Source: Pseudomonas laurylsulfatiphila
GTDB lineage: Bacteria; Pseudomonadota; Gammaproteobacteria; Pseudomonadales; Pseudomonadaceae
DNA length: 64,000 nt
Assembly (NCBI RefSeq): GCF_002934665.1
Contig: NZ_NIRS01000003.1
Location: 862,652 to 926,651 of the forward strand
Direction: 5' to 3'
The position numbers were made by a program, and so were the translations under genes. The notes beneath the pieces were generated by a model. It worked only from the letters and a program-made list of their open reading frames with translations, did no database searches and was not told the origin of the DNA. Positions 47,576 to 56,460 of the stretch are shown one piece after another (within the stretch, counting starts at the first letter, position 1; each line of letters opens with the position of its first letter).

Positions 47576-48889
47576 TCAATGCGCGCCAGCGGCAGAACAG
47601 CCTGCGATTCTTGGCATCCGCACACCGAAGTACGCCGCACTGCCCACGCCCACCGCGCCCATCACTGCACTGAACATCACGCAGATCCACGGACTCCACG
47701 GCATCAGGCCGATCAACAACAGCGGCGTGATGCTCGCCCACGCAGCGTAGGCAATGTTGTAGGTGAACGAGATGCCCGAAACGCGAATTCGCGCCGGGAA
47801 CAGGCTGACCATCACCGATGGCACCGCGCCGACCACCCCGCAGGCCAGCCCTGCCACGGCGTAAGCCAGGCCGATCCAGTCACCGCCCATGATCAGGCAG
47901 CTGTAAAGCACACCGATGCCCAGCGGCAGCAGCAGGCTATAGAGCATCACCGTGCGCCAGGCGCCAATGCGGTCGACCAGCAGCCCGGCGAGCACACAGC
48001 CGATGTTCAGGAACACGATGCCCAGTGCGCTCAAGGCGAAGGTATGGCTGGCGGTCATGCCAAAGGTTTTTTGCATCATGGTCGGGGTAATGACCACGAA
48101 TACCACCACGGCCGAGGTCAGCACACAGGTGAGAATCATCGCTGGCAAAATGGCCAGCCGATGCTCGCGCAACACCGTGCGCAGCGGCAGTTCTCCGGCC
48201 GCCTCGCGCTGCGCCTGCATGGCCATGAACACCGGGGTTTCGCTGAGCCAGCGACGCAGCCAGACGCCGATCACACCAAACACGCCGCCGAGCAGGAACG
48301 GGTAACGCCAGGCGTAATCGAGAATTTCCACCGGAGTGAAGGCCTGCGCCAGGAAGGTCGCGGTCAATGCACCGATCAGATAGCCGAAAGTCAGCCCTGC
48401 CTGCAGGAAACCCAGGGCATAACCTCGGTGACCGATCGGCGCATGCTCGGCGACGAAAACCCAGGCACTCGGGACTTCGCCGCCCACCGCCGCACCCTGG
48501 AGAACGCGCAGGACCAGTAGCAACAAGGGGGCGAAATAACCGATTTGCGCGTAGGTCGGCATGATCCCGATCAGCAGGCAGGGCAACGCCATCATCAGGA
48601 TGCTCAGGCTGAAGACCTTCTTGCGCCCCAGGCGATCGGCGAAGTGCGCCATCAGGATGCCGCCCAACGGTCGCGCCAGGTAACCGGTGACGAAAATCCC
48701 GAAGCTTTGCAGCAGGCGCAGCCACTCGGGCATTTCCGGCGGGAAGAACAACTGGCTGAGGGTCAGGGCGAAAAACACGAAAATGATGAAGTCGTAGATT
48801 TCCAGCGCCCCGCCGAGGGCGGCAAGCCCCAGGGTCTTGTAGTCCGAGCGGCTGAAGGGCGCCGGGCGCGAATCGGTGTTGGCAGTCAT
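47576..48889 (-). CDS. MFS transporter, metabolite:H+ symporter (MHS) family
   Basis: A 437-residue 12-TM carrier with MHS features: GALEIYDFIIFVFFALTLSQ in TM1, RPLGGILMAHFADRLGRKKV in loop 2-3, and RVLQGAAVGGEVPSAWVFVAEH in TM4. The family carries citrate, proline/betaine, alpha-ketoglutarate and similar organic acids; the substrate is not assigned. The ATG at 48889 starts MTANTDSRPAPF. It is divergent from the AtoE-like transporter gene. Confidence 0.87.
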   Translation of the reverse strand: MTANTDSRPAPFSRSDYKTLGLAALGGALEIYDFIIFVFFALTLSQLFFPPEMPEWLRLLQSFGIFVTGYLARPLGGILMAHFADRLGRKKVFSLSILMMALPCLLIGIMPTYAQIGYFAPLLLLVLRVLQGAAVGGEVPSAWVFVAEHAPIGHRGYALGFLQAGLTFGYLIGALTATFLAQAFTPVEILDYAWRYPFLLGGVFGVIGVWLRRWLSETPVFMAMQAQREAAGELPLRTVLREHRLAILPAMILTCVLTSAVVVFVVITPTMMQKTFGMTASHTFALSALGIVFLNIGCVLAGLLVDRIGAWRTVMLYSLLLPLGIGVLYSCLIMGGDWIGLAYAVAGLACGVVGAVPSVMVSLFPARIRVSGISFTYNIAYAAWASITPLLLIGLMPWSPWICVMFSAVMGAVGVGSAAYFGVRMPRIAGCSAAGAH

Positions 48890-49089
48890 GTAAAGAACTC
48901 TGGCACAGGCAAAAACCAAGGCGCCCATGGTCTACGCAAACGCGCTGGCGGACAACCCGTTAGACCAAAGTCCCATAGCCACAAATCAGCCCCGCAAAAA
49001 TCCACGGCTTGAATTAATGTTGGCGTCTGTCCAGACGGGCGGTTACTGCCCCGAAGACCACAACAAACATAAAAATCCGAGGTACTCCC

Positions 49090-50508
49090 GTGGCCGCTGA
49101 TATCGAAGATAGCCGCTCCGCCCGCTTTGCCCTGCGCTGCTCAAGTTTTGCCGAACGCTGGTTCCCCGACTCCTGGGTGTTTGCTGCCCTGGCGGTGATT
49201 ATCGTGGCGGTGGCCACCATGGCCATGGGCGCCAAGCCCACCGACGCCGCCATGGCATTCGGTGATGGCTTCTGGAGCCTGATCCCCTTCACCATGCAGA
49301 TGGCCTTCGTGGTGATCGGCGGTTATGTGGTCGCCAGTTCACCGCCGGCGGTGAAACTGATCGACCGCCTGGCGAAAATCCCGAAAAACGGCCGCTCTGC
49401 CGTGGCCTGGGTCGCACTGATCTCGATGGTCGCCTCGCTGCTCAACTGGGGCTTGTCCCTGGTGTTCGGCGGATTGCTGGTGCGCGCCCTCGCCCGCCGC
49501 ACCGATCTGAAAATGGATTACCGTGCCGCCGGTGCCGCCGCCTACCTGGGGCTCGGTGCCGTGTGGGCCCTGGGCCTGTCGTCATCGGCCGCTCAATTGC
49601 AGGCCAACCCGGCCAGCCTGCCGCCCTCGATTCTGTCGATCACCGGGGTGATTCCATTCACCCAGACGATCTTTCTCTGGCAGTCCGGCGTGATGTTGCT
49701 GGCCTTGATCGTGATTTCGCTGATCATCGCCTACGCCACCGCCCCCGGCCCGAATTCGGCGCGTGACGCCAAGGCCTGTGGTGTCGACCCGAGTTTCAAC
49801 CTGCCACCGCTGCAGCCCCGCACCCGCCCCGGCGAATGGCTGGAACACAGCCCGCTGCTGACGATTCTTCTGGTGTTGCTGGCTGCCGGGTGGTTGTTCC
49901 ATGAGTTTTCGACCAAACCGGCCATCAGTGCGATTTCCGGGCTGAACACCTACAACTTCCTGTTCATCATGCTCGGTGCCCTGCTGCACTGGCGCCCTCG
50001 CAGCTTTCTGGATGCCGTGTCCCGTGCGGTGCCGACCACCACCGGAGTGTTGATCCAGTTCCCGCTGTATGGCTCGATCGCGGCACTGATGACCACGGTC
50101 AAGGGCGCCGATGCGCAGACCCTGGCGCATCACATCTCGACCTTCTTCGTCAGCATTGCCTCCCACGACACCTATGCCCTGCTGATGGGCGTGTACTCGG
50201 CGATCCTCGGTTTCTTCATTCCGTCCGGTGGCGGCAAGTGGATCATCGAAGCGCCTTACGTGATGCAGGTGGCCAATGACCTGAACTATCACCTGGGTTG
50301 GGCGGTACAGATCTACAACGCCGCCGAAGCCTTGCCGAACCTGATCAACCCCTTCTACATGCTGCCATTGCTGGGCGTGCTGGGGCTGAAGGCGCGGGAC
50401 CTGATCGGCTTCTCGTTCGTGCAATTACTGGTACACACGCCACTGGTGCTAGTGTTGTTATGGGCACTGGGGACGACGCTGGCGTATTTGCCGCCAGTCA
50501 TGCCGTAA
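49090..50508 (+). CDS. atoE: Short-chain fatty acid transporter, AtoE family
   Basis: A 472-residue multi-TM carrier of the AtoE family: AERWFPDSWVFAALAVIIVA, FWSLIPFTMQMAFVVIGGYV, LNWGLSLVFGGLLVRALARR and PSGGGKWIIEAPY. AtoE-type proteins take up acetoacetate and butyrate. It starts at a GTG with CGAGG upstream. No ato catabolic genes are adjacent, so the substrate is inferred from the family only. Confidence 0.88.
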   Translation: MAADIEDSRSARFALRCSSFAERWFPDSWVFAALAVIIVAVATMAMGAKPTDAAMAFGDGFWSLIPFTMQMAFVVIGGYVVASSPPAVKLIDRLAKIPKNGRSAVAWVALISMVASLLNWGLSLVFGGLLVRALARRTDLKMDYRAAGAAAYLGLGAVWALGLSSSAAQLQANPASLPPSILSITGVIPFTQTIFLWQSGVMLLALIVISLIIAYATAPGPNSARDAKACGVDPSFNLPPLQPRTRPGEWLEHSPLLTILLVLLAAGWLFHEFSTKPAISAISGLNTYNFLFIMLGALLHWRPRSFLDAVSRAVPTTTGVLIQFPLYGSIAALMTTVKGADAQTLAHHISTFFVSIASHDTYALLMGVYSAILGFFIPSGGGKWIIEAPYVMQVANDLNYHLGWAVQIYNAAEALPNLINPFYMLPLLGVLGLKARDLIGFSFVQLLVHTPLVLVLLWALGTTLAYLPPVMP

Positions 50509-50514
50509 CCCAGA

Positions 50515-50546
50515 AAGGGGCCGGCCTTGATCGGCCCCTTGTGTTC
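50515..50546 (+). terminator. Terminator-like hairpin after atoE
   Basis: Stem AAGGGGCCG / CGGCCCCTT immediately after the atoE stop; only a poor T run follows. Confidence 0.6.
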
Positions 50547-50598
50547 CGCCCGTCGGTTTCAGTATCTGCTGGTCTAATACGCTGAAAAGGATCTGAGC

Positions 50599-51771
50599 AT
50601 GTTCAAACTTGCGGCACTCACCCTCGCAGCCTTCACCCTGAGCACCACCGCCCACGCCGATGTCAATTTGAAGCTGGGCACGACCGAACGCGTTACCCGC
50701 CTCTTCGCCTACCCCAACAATTGCAACGTGATCTGCTTTCGCAACTGGACGCTCGAGCAAACCGTCGAGCATTACCTGACCCAGAGCGTGCAGCGCGATG
50801 GCTACGGCGACGCGAAGGTTCTGGTCAAAACCGATAACGGTCAGCTCCACGCGGAAATCATCGGCGTGCCCAATGGCTATGAAAAACCTTTGGCAGCGCT
50901 GCTCGATGCCGGTGACCTGGCCTATAACGGCGCCAGCAAACTGAATGCCGACGGCAAGTGGGCGTACAGCTGGTACCTGTTCCTGCCGCTGGGCATGGCC
51001 CTGGAGAACCGCAAAAGTGTCGAGTTACTGCACTTCCCGCCCGACTACTCGTTGACCCAGGCCCAGGATTACCTGAAGTCCGCCACCACGGATCGTTGGG
51101 CCTCGCTGCTCACCGTCAATGGCATCCCGGCCGAGCAGACGCCGGCCTTTCAGACCATCATCGACATCGCCCCTATCGCCGCCCCCTCCAACGCCGGCAA
51201 GGACCTGGAGGGCGTCTACAGCTACTTCAACGAGTACCAGACCACCATGGTCAGGAACGTCAGCCTGCACGCCAGCGGTGAAACATTGCCGATGGTCGCC
51301 TTCGGCTCACCGGTGCGTGACTGGATCAAGCAACAATACGGGGCGACCGTGAATGTGCTGGGGCTGGCGACGATCAGCCCGAGTGACGGGGTGAAAGTGC
51401 GGGTGCTGGGCTCCAACCACCCAAGCTACATCTGGTATGCCTCCGATCCGGCAAGCTATTCCGGCAACGATGCCAAGGCCAAGGCCGATGCGGCGGGGCT
51501 GAAAGTCATGGGCCAGGATTTGAGTGCCGCCTGCTGGCAGGCCGTCATGGGCCGCCAACCGGACAGCAATGCCGATATAGAGCTGAAAACCTGCACACAA
51601 ACCTGGCAAGTGGCCGAGAAGGAAAAAACCTGTGCGCTGTTCTACACCTCGATTCGCAACCTGACGCCAGGACAGGCGGCGGCCAAATGCTCGACAGCAG
51701 CGATCCAGTTGCAGCTCAAACAGCTCAAGGCACCCGCACCGGCCACCGCCCTGCCCGCGCCACCGCTGTAA
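50599..51771 (+). CDS. Secreted protein of unknown function, 390 aa
   Basis: Begins with a Sec signal (MFKLAALTLAAFTLSTTAHA). The mature chain has several Cys (NNCNVICFRNW, SAACWQ, LKTCTQTW, KTCALF, AKCST), suggesting periplasmic disulfides, and an Ala/Pro-rich tail. I recognise no domain. Third-position GC is high, so it is a genuine gene. It lies between atoE and a SET-domain gene with gaps of 90-145 bases and is probably its own transcription unit. Confidence 0.7.
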   Translation: MFKLAALTLAAFTLSTTAHADVNLKLGTTERVTRLFAYPNNCNVICFRNWTLEQTVEHYLTQSVQRDGYGDAKVLVKTDNGQLHAEIIGVPNGYEKPLAALLDAGDLAYNGASKLNADGKWAYSWYLFLPLGMALENRKSVELLHFPPDYSLTQAQDYLKSATTDRWASLLTVNGIPAEQTPAFQTIIDIAPIAAPSNAGKDLEGVYSYFNEYQTTMVRNVSLHASGETLPMVAFGSPVRDWIKQQYGATVNVLGLATISPSDGVKVRVLGSNHPSYIWYASDPASYSGNDAKAKADAAGLKVMGQDLSAACWQAVMGRQPDSNADIELKTCTQTWQVAEKEKTCALFYTSIRNLTPGQAAAKCSTAAIQLQLKQLKAPAPATALPAPPL

Positions 51772-51915
51772 ATCGACTATCGGCAGTCCATCTGTCAGTT
51801 ATGACAGTAGACCGCCCGCAATATCTGCGAGAGGCTTGGGCCGTACCCATGTGCTGCAGCGCTGACTGGACCGTCAGCCGATGGAAGTCGCAGCACCCAG
51901 CCGACAGGGATCGTT

Positions 51916-52440
51916 ATGAAAGCCGATGCACTGCGCAAGTCTCCCGCACCACCGCCGCAGGGTGTTTACCCTTTTGTGGAGTTACCCCCGCACCTCGGAT
52001 ATCCAACCCTGGCCGATTTCGAGATTCTCTCGAACGACCAAGGCACACCCATGGCCGCGGCAGCGTTGCGCGAGTTTCCCCGCATAAGCCGGATCTGCCG
52101 GGTATCGGGGCATTTGCTGCCCTGTCGTGGCCGGCATACCCGACAACTGGCCCGAGATATTCATGTCCATGACCCGCATTTCTGTGGGCTGCTGCGCCAC
52201 TCTTGCGACCCGAACGTATTTCTCGACATGAGTGAGCTGTGGTTGTGGGCGCTCAAAGACATTCAGAAAGGTGACTGGCTGTCGATGGATTACGCCGCCA
52301 CGGAGGACAAACTGCTGCGCCAGTTCGCCTGCCGCTGCGGTTCGTACAACTGTCGGGGCTGGATCACCGGCTTCGATGAAGCGCCGAACGCCGACGGCCA
52401 GCTGTTTTTGCAACAGTGGCGTCGGCAAAGTCCGCGCTGA
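51916..52440 (+). CDS. SET-domain protein (putative lysine methyltransferase)
   Basis: A 174-residue protein with the C-terminal half of a SET fold: LLRHSCDPNVFLDM (the NHSCxPN-like SAM loop), IQKGDWLSMDYA (GEELxxDY) and a post-SET-like cysteine set FACRCGSYNCRGWITGF. The N-terminal half is short and less typical. It would transfer a methyl group from SAM to a lysine; the target is unknown. SET genes are uncommon in pseudomonads and usually thought to be of eukaryotic origin. The ATG has GGGA upstream; can is convergent six bases away. Confidence 0.85.
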   Translation: MKADALRKSPAPPPQGVYPFVELPPHLGYPTLADFEILSNDQGTPMAAAALREFPRISRICRVSGHLLPCRGRHTRQLARDIHVHDPHFCGLLRHSCDPNVFLDMSELWLWALKDIQKGDWLSMDYAATEDKLLRQFACRCGSYNCRGWITGFDEAPNADGQLFLQQWRRQSPR

Positions 52441-52446
52441 AGGGCT

Positions 52447-53091
52447 TTACAGGGGTTCGAACGGACGCAGGCGGTACTGCGGCGGCAATTGCTCGAAGCC
52501 GCTGATGGTAGCGTTCAGGCTCTTCCAGCGACCGTCCTTGATACCGTAGATGCAGCCATGGATCGACAGGCTCTGCCCACGGTGCCAGGCGTTTTGCACA
52601 ATGCTGGTGTGCCCGACGTTGGCCACTTGCTGGATCACGTTGAGTTCGCAGAGACGGTCGACCCGCTCTTCTTCAGTGGCCAGTTTGGCGAGTTCTTCGC
52701 GCTTTTCGTAATACAGGTCGCGAATCGAGCGCAGCCAGCCGTCGATCAGGCCGAACTGGCGATCCTGCATCGAGGCGCGCACGCCGCCGCAGCCATAGTG
52801 GCCGGTGACTAGGATGTGCTTGACCTTGAGTACGTCGACCGCGTACTGAATCACCGACAGGCAGTTGAGGTCGGTGTGCAGCACGACGTTGGCCACATTA
52901 CGGTGTACGAACAGATCCCCCGGCAGCATGCCGACGATCTCGTTGGCCGGTACCCGGGCATCGGAACACCCGATCCACAGGAACTCCGGGGTCTGTTGGC
53001 GGGCCAGCTTGGCGAAGAAGTCAGGATCTTCCTCCTTGATCGCAGCGGCCCATCGCTCGTTGTTATCAATCAGATCTTGTAATTCGTTCAT
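52447..53091 (-). CDS. can: Beta-class carbonic anhydrase
   Basis: A 214-residue zinc enzyme interconverting CO2 and bicarbonate. The zinc and dyad residues are clear: Cys42, Asp44 and Arg46 in CSDAR and His98 and Cys101 in HYGCGG. The ATG at 53091 (MNELQDLIDNNERWA) matches the family better than 53106. Confidence 0.95.
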   Translation of the reverse strand: MNELQDLIDNNERWAAAIKEEDPDFFAKLARQQTPEFLWIGCSDARVPANEIVGMLPGDLFVHRNVANVVLHTDLNCLSVIQYAVDVLKVKHILVTGHYGCGGVRASMQDRQFGLIDGWLRSIRDLYYEKREELAKLATEEERVDRLCELNVIQQVANVGHTSIVQNAWHRGQSLSIHGCIYGIKDGRWKSLNATISGFEQLPPQYRLRPFEPL

Positions 53092-53258
53092 GCTCTGAAG
53101 CCTCAAGAATGATGCGCAGCTTTGACTGACAACTGTCCGTCGGGGTCACGCGCGAAATGCGGATGCTCTCCTGATCCGGAACACGGGCTCCATGCCGGTG
53201 GAATTCTCGGTAGCCACGTGGGTCAACCGTAGTAAGGCCTACAGTATGAGGAATTGCC

Positions 53259-53663
53259 ATGAATGATTCACGACGTCCTTACGATGCGGTGCAACCGGAA
53301 CCCGTCGATGATAACGAAGACCGCATGGGCTCGGTGCGTGAGCTGGATTTCGAAACCGAAGAACCCAGCGCCAGGATCGGTGACGAACTGCCGGAAAACG
53401 AGCGCGAACAACTGATGCCGCGCCGCCGCGGACGTGAAGCGGGCCTGACGGGGGCCTCGACCGGCGACCATCAACCTACCGACGACGACCTGAGCCCGGA
53501 AACCCTGATCCGTGAAGACGGCGCCCGGGATGCCCATGAGGCGGGCAATGATAAACGCGCGGATTGGGACCTGAGCATCGTCGATGAGGACGATATTGGC
53601 GGTGGCAATGGCCTGGATGAGGCGGAAATGGCGCGGCGCGATCCGATGGACGGCAAGCGCTGA
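53259..53663 (+). CDS. Acidic, probably disordered protein, 134 aa
   Basis: Asp/Glu-rich throughout (VDDNEDRMGSVRELDFETEE, IVDEDDIGGGNGLDEAEM) with a short basic patch PRRRGREAG. Such proteins are sometimes labelled serine kinase/phosphatase in Pseudomonas, but no kinase or phosphatase motif is visible and I do not support that name. AGGAATTGCC precedes the ATG. Function unknown; intrinsic disorder is inferred from composition. Confidence 0.7.
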   Translation: MNDSRRPYDAVQPEPVDDNEDRMGSVRELDFETEEPSARIGDELPENEREQLMPRRRGREAGLTGASTGDHQPTDDDLSPETLIREDGARDAHEAGNDKRADWDLSIVDEDDIGGGNGLDEAEMARRDPMDGKR

Positions 53664-53687
53664 TCTTCAGTGCCTGAAAGATCGCCA

Positions 53688-53762
53688 TCGCGAGCAGGCT
53701 CGCTCCCACAGGTTTTATGTACGACACAAATCTCTGTGGGAGCGAGCCTGCTCGCGAAGAGC
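53688..53762. repeat. REP pair, 'GAGCGAGCCTGCTCGCGA' type
   Basis: Inverted arms CATCGCGAGCAGGCTCGCTC and GAGCGAGCCTGCTCGCGAAG, ending ten bases before the rimI stop. Confidence 0.9.
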
Positions 53763-53770
53763 TTTTGAGC

Positions 53771-54223
53771 TCAATCGACCAATGTGCAGGCCATGACCAC
53801 CGCATCTTCGCGCCCGCCCACCGCCGGGTAGTAATCCCGGCGCCGGCCGATTTCGTTGAAACCATAACGCTCGTACAGTTTGAACGCCGCGGTATTGCTG
53901 TCGCGCACTTCCAGGAAACACTCCCGGGCGTCGGCCTTGTAGGCAATCGACATCAAATGCTCCAGCAATGTCAGCCCCAGGCCGCGGCCCTGGTTTTCCG
54001 GCTTGACAGTGATGTTCAGCAGGTGCGCCTCGTCGAGGATGATCTGCACCACACCGTGGCCCACCTGTTGCTGGCCTTCGAACATCAGCCAGATCTGGTA
54101 CTTGCCCAGGCCGTCGAGGAAAATCCCGCGGGTCCAGGGATGGCTATAGGCCGCGTACTCGACTTTCAGCACGTTTTCCAGGTCCGCCTCGGTCATCGGG
54201 CGAAACGATACAGCGTCACTCAT
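53771..54223 (-). CDS. rimI: Ribosomal protein S18 alanine N-acetyltransferase
   Basis: A 150-residue GNAT enzyme that acetylates the N-terminal Ala of ribosomal protein S18. The acetyl-CoA loop is ENQGRGLGLTLLEHL, and the C-terminal FEIGxRRxYYP-like segment reads YGFNEIGRRRDYYPAVGG. It overlaps the holD-like gene by eight bases; the holD-rimI pair is conserved from E. coli, which supports both calls. Confidence 0.93.
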   Translation of the reverse strand: MSDAVSFRPMTEADLENVLKVEYAAYSHPWTRGIFLDGLGKYQIWLMFEGQQQVGHGVVQIILDEAHLLNITVKPENQGRGLGLTLLEHLMSIAYKADARECFLEVRDSNTAAFKLYERYGFNEIGRRRDYYPAVGGREDAVVMACTLVD

Positions 54224-55001
54224 TCGATTCTTTCCAGCGCGCCATCAGCCGACGCATGGCTTGCCAAACATCAGCCTTACGCTGTGGCTCTTCCATTAAT
54301 AATTCCAGGCCCGGTACCGCCCAGGCCGAGCCCAGGCCTTCGATCTGCAACTCGCGATTGAACGCCTCGGCATCCGCTTCGCCGGCAAAACGCACGGCGG
54401 GCAGGCCTATCAGCCACAGGCAGGCGCAGGGCGTTTCTTCCATGCGCACCGATAGAAAACCTTGCACGAAGTCGCGGGCCGCTTCCGGGCCCTGGTCCAT
54501 CGTGCCACGCACCAGCAGCGGCCAGCGCACCGGCTCGCCGACGATCTGCGGGCTGTCCGGCAGACCCGCGGCGCGCAGCATGTCCTTGAGCAGCAGATAA
54601 GCAGGGTCGCGGGTCTGGAAGGGTTCGCCTGTGGGTAACTCCACCAGCAGCAGGCAACGCCCGGCCCGCAACAACTGCAGGGCAAAACGCGGCGGCGGCA
54701 CGACCGGCGCCTTGACCACGACGGGTGCCTCTTCGGCCTCTTCCACCGGTTTGGCACCGGTGCGGGTGCTCGCCAGCGATGGTCGCGGCACCTCGATCTT
54801 CACCCGCTCGGCCGGTTTGACCTCAGGCGCCACGGGCGTCTCAGCCACGACAGCCGGCACGACAGGCGCGACCACGGCCGGCTCGGGTATCTCCAGCAGC
54901 TCGGGGCGTGACGGCGCAGCAAAGGGCAATTCGGTGCGCGGCAGCCAGTTGACCACCTGCATGGCGTTCAAATAAGCGCGACGACGGGACTCGATAAGCA
55001 A
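54216..55001 (-). CDS. holD: DNA polymerase III psi subunit-like protein (HolD, cryptic)
   Basis: A 261-residue protein. The N-terminus MLIESRRRAYLNAMQVVNWL is followed by a Pro/Val/Ala-rich linker (about residues 30-105) and a C-terminal globular domain (PPRFALQLLRAGRCLLLVEL). It is often mislabelled an energy transducer because of the Pro-rich linker. Its pairing with rimI and the domain layout match the cryptic psi subunit described for P. aeruginosa PA4679, which bridges the clamp-loader and chi. The N-terminal peptide may be the chi-binding part (inference). Confidence 0.78.
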   Translation of the reverse strand: MLIESRRRAYLNAMQVVNWLPRTELPFAAPSRPELLEIPEPAVVAPVVPAVVAETPVAPEVKPAERVKIEVPRPSLASTRTGAKPVEEAEEAPVVVKAPVVPPPRFALQLLRAGRCLLLVELPTGEPFQTRDPAYLLLKDMLRAAGLPDSPQIVGEPVRWPLLVRGTMDQGPEAARDFVQGFLSVRMEETPCACLWLIGLPAVRFAGEADAEAFNRELQIEGLGSAWAVPGLELLMEEPQRKADVWQAMRRLMARWKESNE

Positions 55002-55182
55002 AGGTCGGCCACTTGTGGATAACTAAAGTGCGCTGATTCTACCGCCGTTCGCACAAGATCGCGCGCTGTTGATCGATAGACTTCACGGACAGAAAAAACA
55101 ACAGCCCGTCCCGAGAGTGAATCGCATTGCCCCCGATGCAGTACAATCGCTGCTTTTAATCGCCAACCAGCCGGCCATTCCG

Positions 55183-56460
55183 ATGATCGAACCCAAGCGC
55201 GTCTTGCGCGCCCTCGCTGAACACTGGGCACTTCTGGAGCCACTGTGCGAGCACTTCGACCAAGGCACACTGAGCCTCAACGAACTGCGCACGCAACTGG
55301 CCGCCCAGCAACTCGACAGCACGCCGCAGGACATTACCAGCCTGCTCGACGTGTGGATTCGCCTCGACATCCTGGTTCCCGTGGCCAAAAGCCCGAACCG
55401 TTTCGAGCTCAATGCGCAGATTCACGACTTCCTCGCCTATCTGCGCCGTGAACACCGCCTGGGCCTGTGCCTGGAGATCGAAGCCTACCTGCGCCACCTT
55501 GAGCGTCTGGCCGGCTATATCCAGGACGCGTTCGACATCCGTGACGGCAATGACCTGGCCCGCCAGTTGCGCCTGCTCGACATGCGCGTGCGTGACGTGC
55601 TGAAAAAACTCGATAACGACGAACAGGCACTGGTGGCCGTCGCCGAACGGGCGAAAACCAGCGACCGGCAGATTCCGTTGCGCCAGCGTTACGCGGAAGT
55701 GCTGGCGACCTGGGACGAATACGTCGAGCCGATGATTGATCTGGTGAACGCCGACGGCGCCTTCGAACAAGGCGTGCGCAAGGTTGAAACCGTGCTGCTG
55801 AAGATGCTCAGCGAACAGCAGCGCCTCGGCCACCTGGTCGACGACGACATGCTGCTGCGCACCCACGCGCGCATCCTCGAAATGCAGACCAGCGCCCAGT
55901 TGACCCTGCGTCATGCCCGCGAGCTGCTCTTGCCGTTGCGTGAAGAGGCCCGCCGGCACAACGCCGTGACCCGTGGCGCGGCGCTGGCCCTGGCCGCCAT
56001 CCGGCGCAAGGGCATCGACGCCGTACCACAAGCGGCGATGCCGCTGTTCACACGGCCGCAAAGCACGTTCCTCGGCAGCGCCAGTCAGGTTGAAGCCTAC
56101 GTTTACGCCCTGGCGCGCTTCGAACCGAAACCGGCGCGTTTCCCCAAGGCCCACAAAACGCAAAAAGGCGAAGCCCCACGGGCGCCACGCACTGTTCGGG
56201 AAATGCTCGAACGCTGCGAAGACGCCCTGCCGATGCCGGACCTGATGACCTGGCTGCTGGAGCAGGAACCGGACGGCGCCACCGACGAATTGCTGTACTG
56301 GTTCTCGCGCCTGTCGCGGGAAAAACGCTTCAAGCGCGAGCGTCTGGAACGTCGCGAATACCATACTCACGAGCACCAGGTCAGCCTGCGCTCCTTCGCC
56401 CTGCTCTCGGTCAGCGATGACGCCGCCGAGAATTCTGCGAGCACTCCTTATGCATCTTGA
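55183..56460 (+). CDS. mksF: Condensin subunit MksF (kleisin)
   Basis: A 425-residue kleisin-type subunit of the MksBEF condensin, helical throughout (ALAEHWALLEPLCEHFDQGT, LRREHRLGLCLEIEAYLRHL). It links the head domains of the MksB dimer with MksE. A TACAAT box at 55142 suggests the transcript begins near 55153, so I chose the ATG at 55183 (MIEPKRVLRALA) rather than 55069. First gene of mksF-mksE-mksB. Confidence 0.88.
   Translation: MIEPKRVLRALAEHWALLEPLCEHFDQGTLSLNELRTQLAAQQLDSTPQDITSLLDVWIRLDILVPVAKSPNRFELNAQIHDFLAYLRREHRLGLCLEIEAYLRHLERLAGYIQDAFDIRDGNDLARQLRLLDMRVRDVLKKLDNDEQALVAVAERAKTSDRQIPLRQRYAEVLATWDEYVEPMIDLVNADGAFEQGVRKVETVLLKMLSEQQRLGHLVDDDMLLRTHARILEMQTSAQLTLRHARELLLPLREEARRHNAVTRGAALALAAIRRKGIDAVPQAAMPLFTRPQSTFLGSASQVEAYVYALARFEPKPARFPKAHKTQKGEAPRAPRTVREMLERCEDALPMPDLMTWLLEQEPDGATDELLYWFSRLSREKRFKRERLERREYHTHEHQVSLRSFALLSVSDDAAENSASTPYAS

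Noticed and set aside
53259..53663. Serine kinase/phosphatase label for the acidic protein
   Set aside because: No P-loop, HPr kinase or phosphatase motif is visible; composition indicates a disordered protein.
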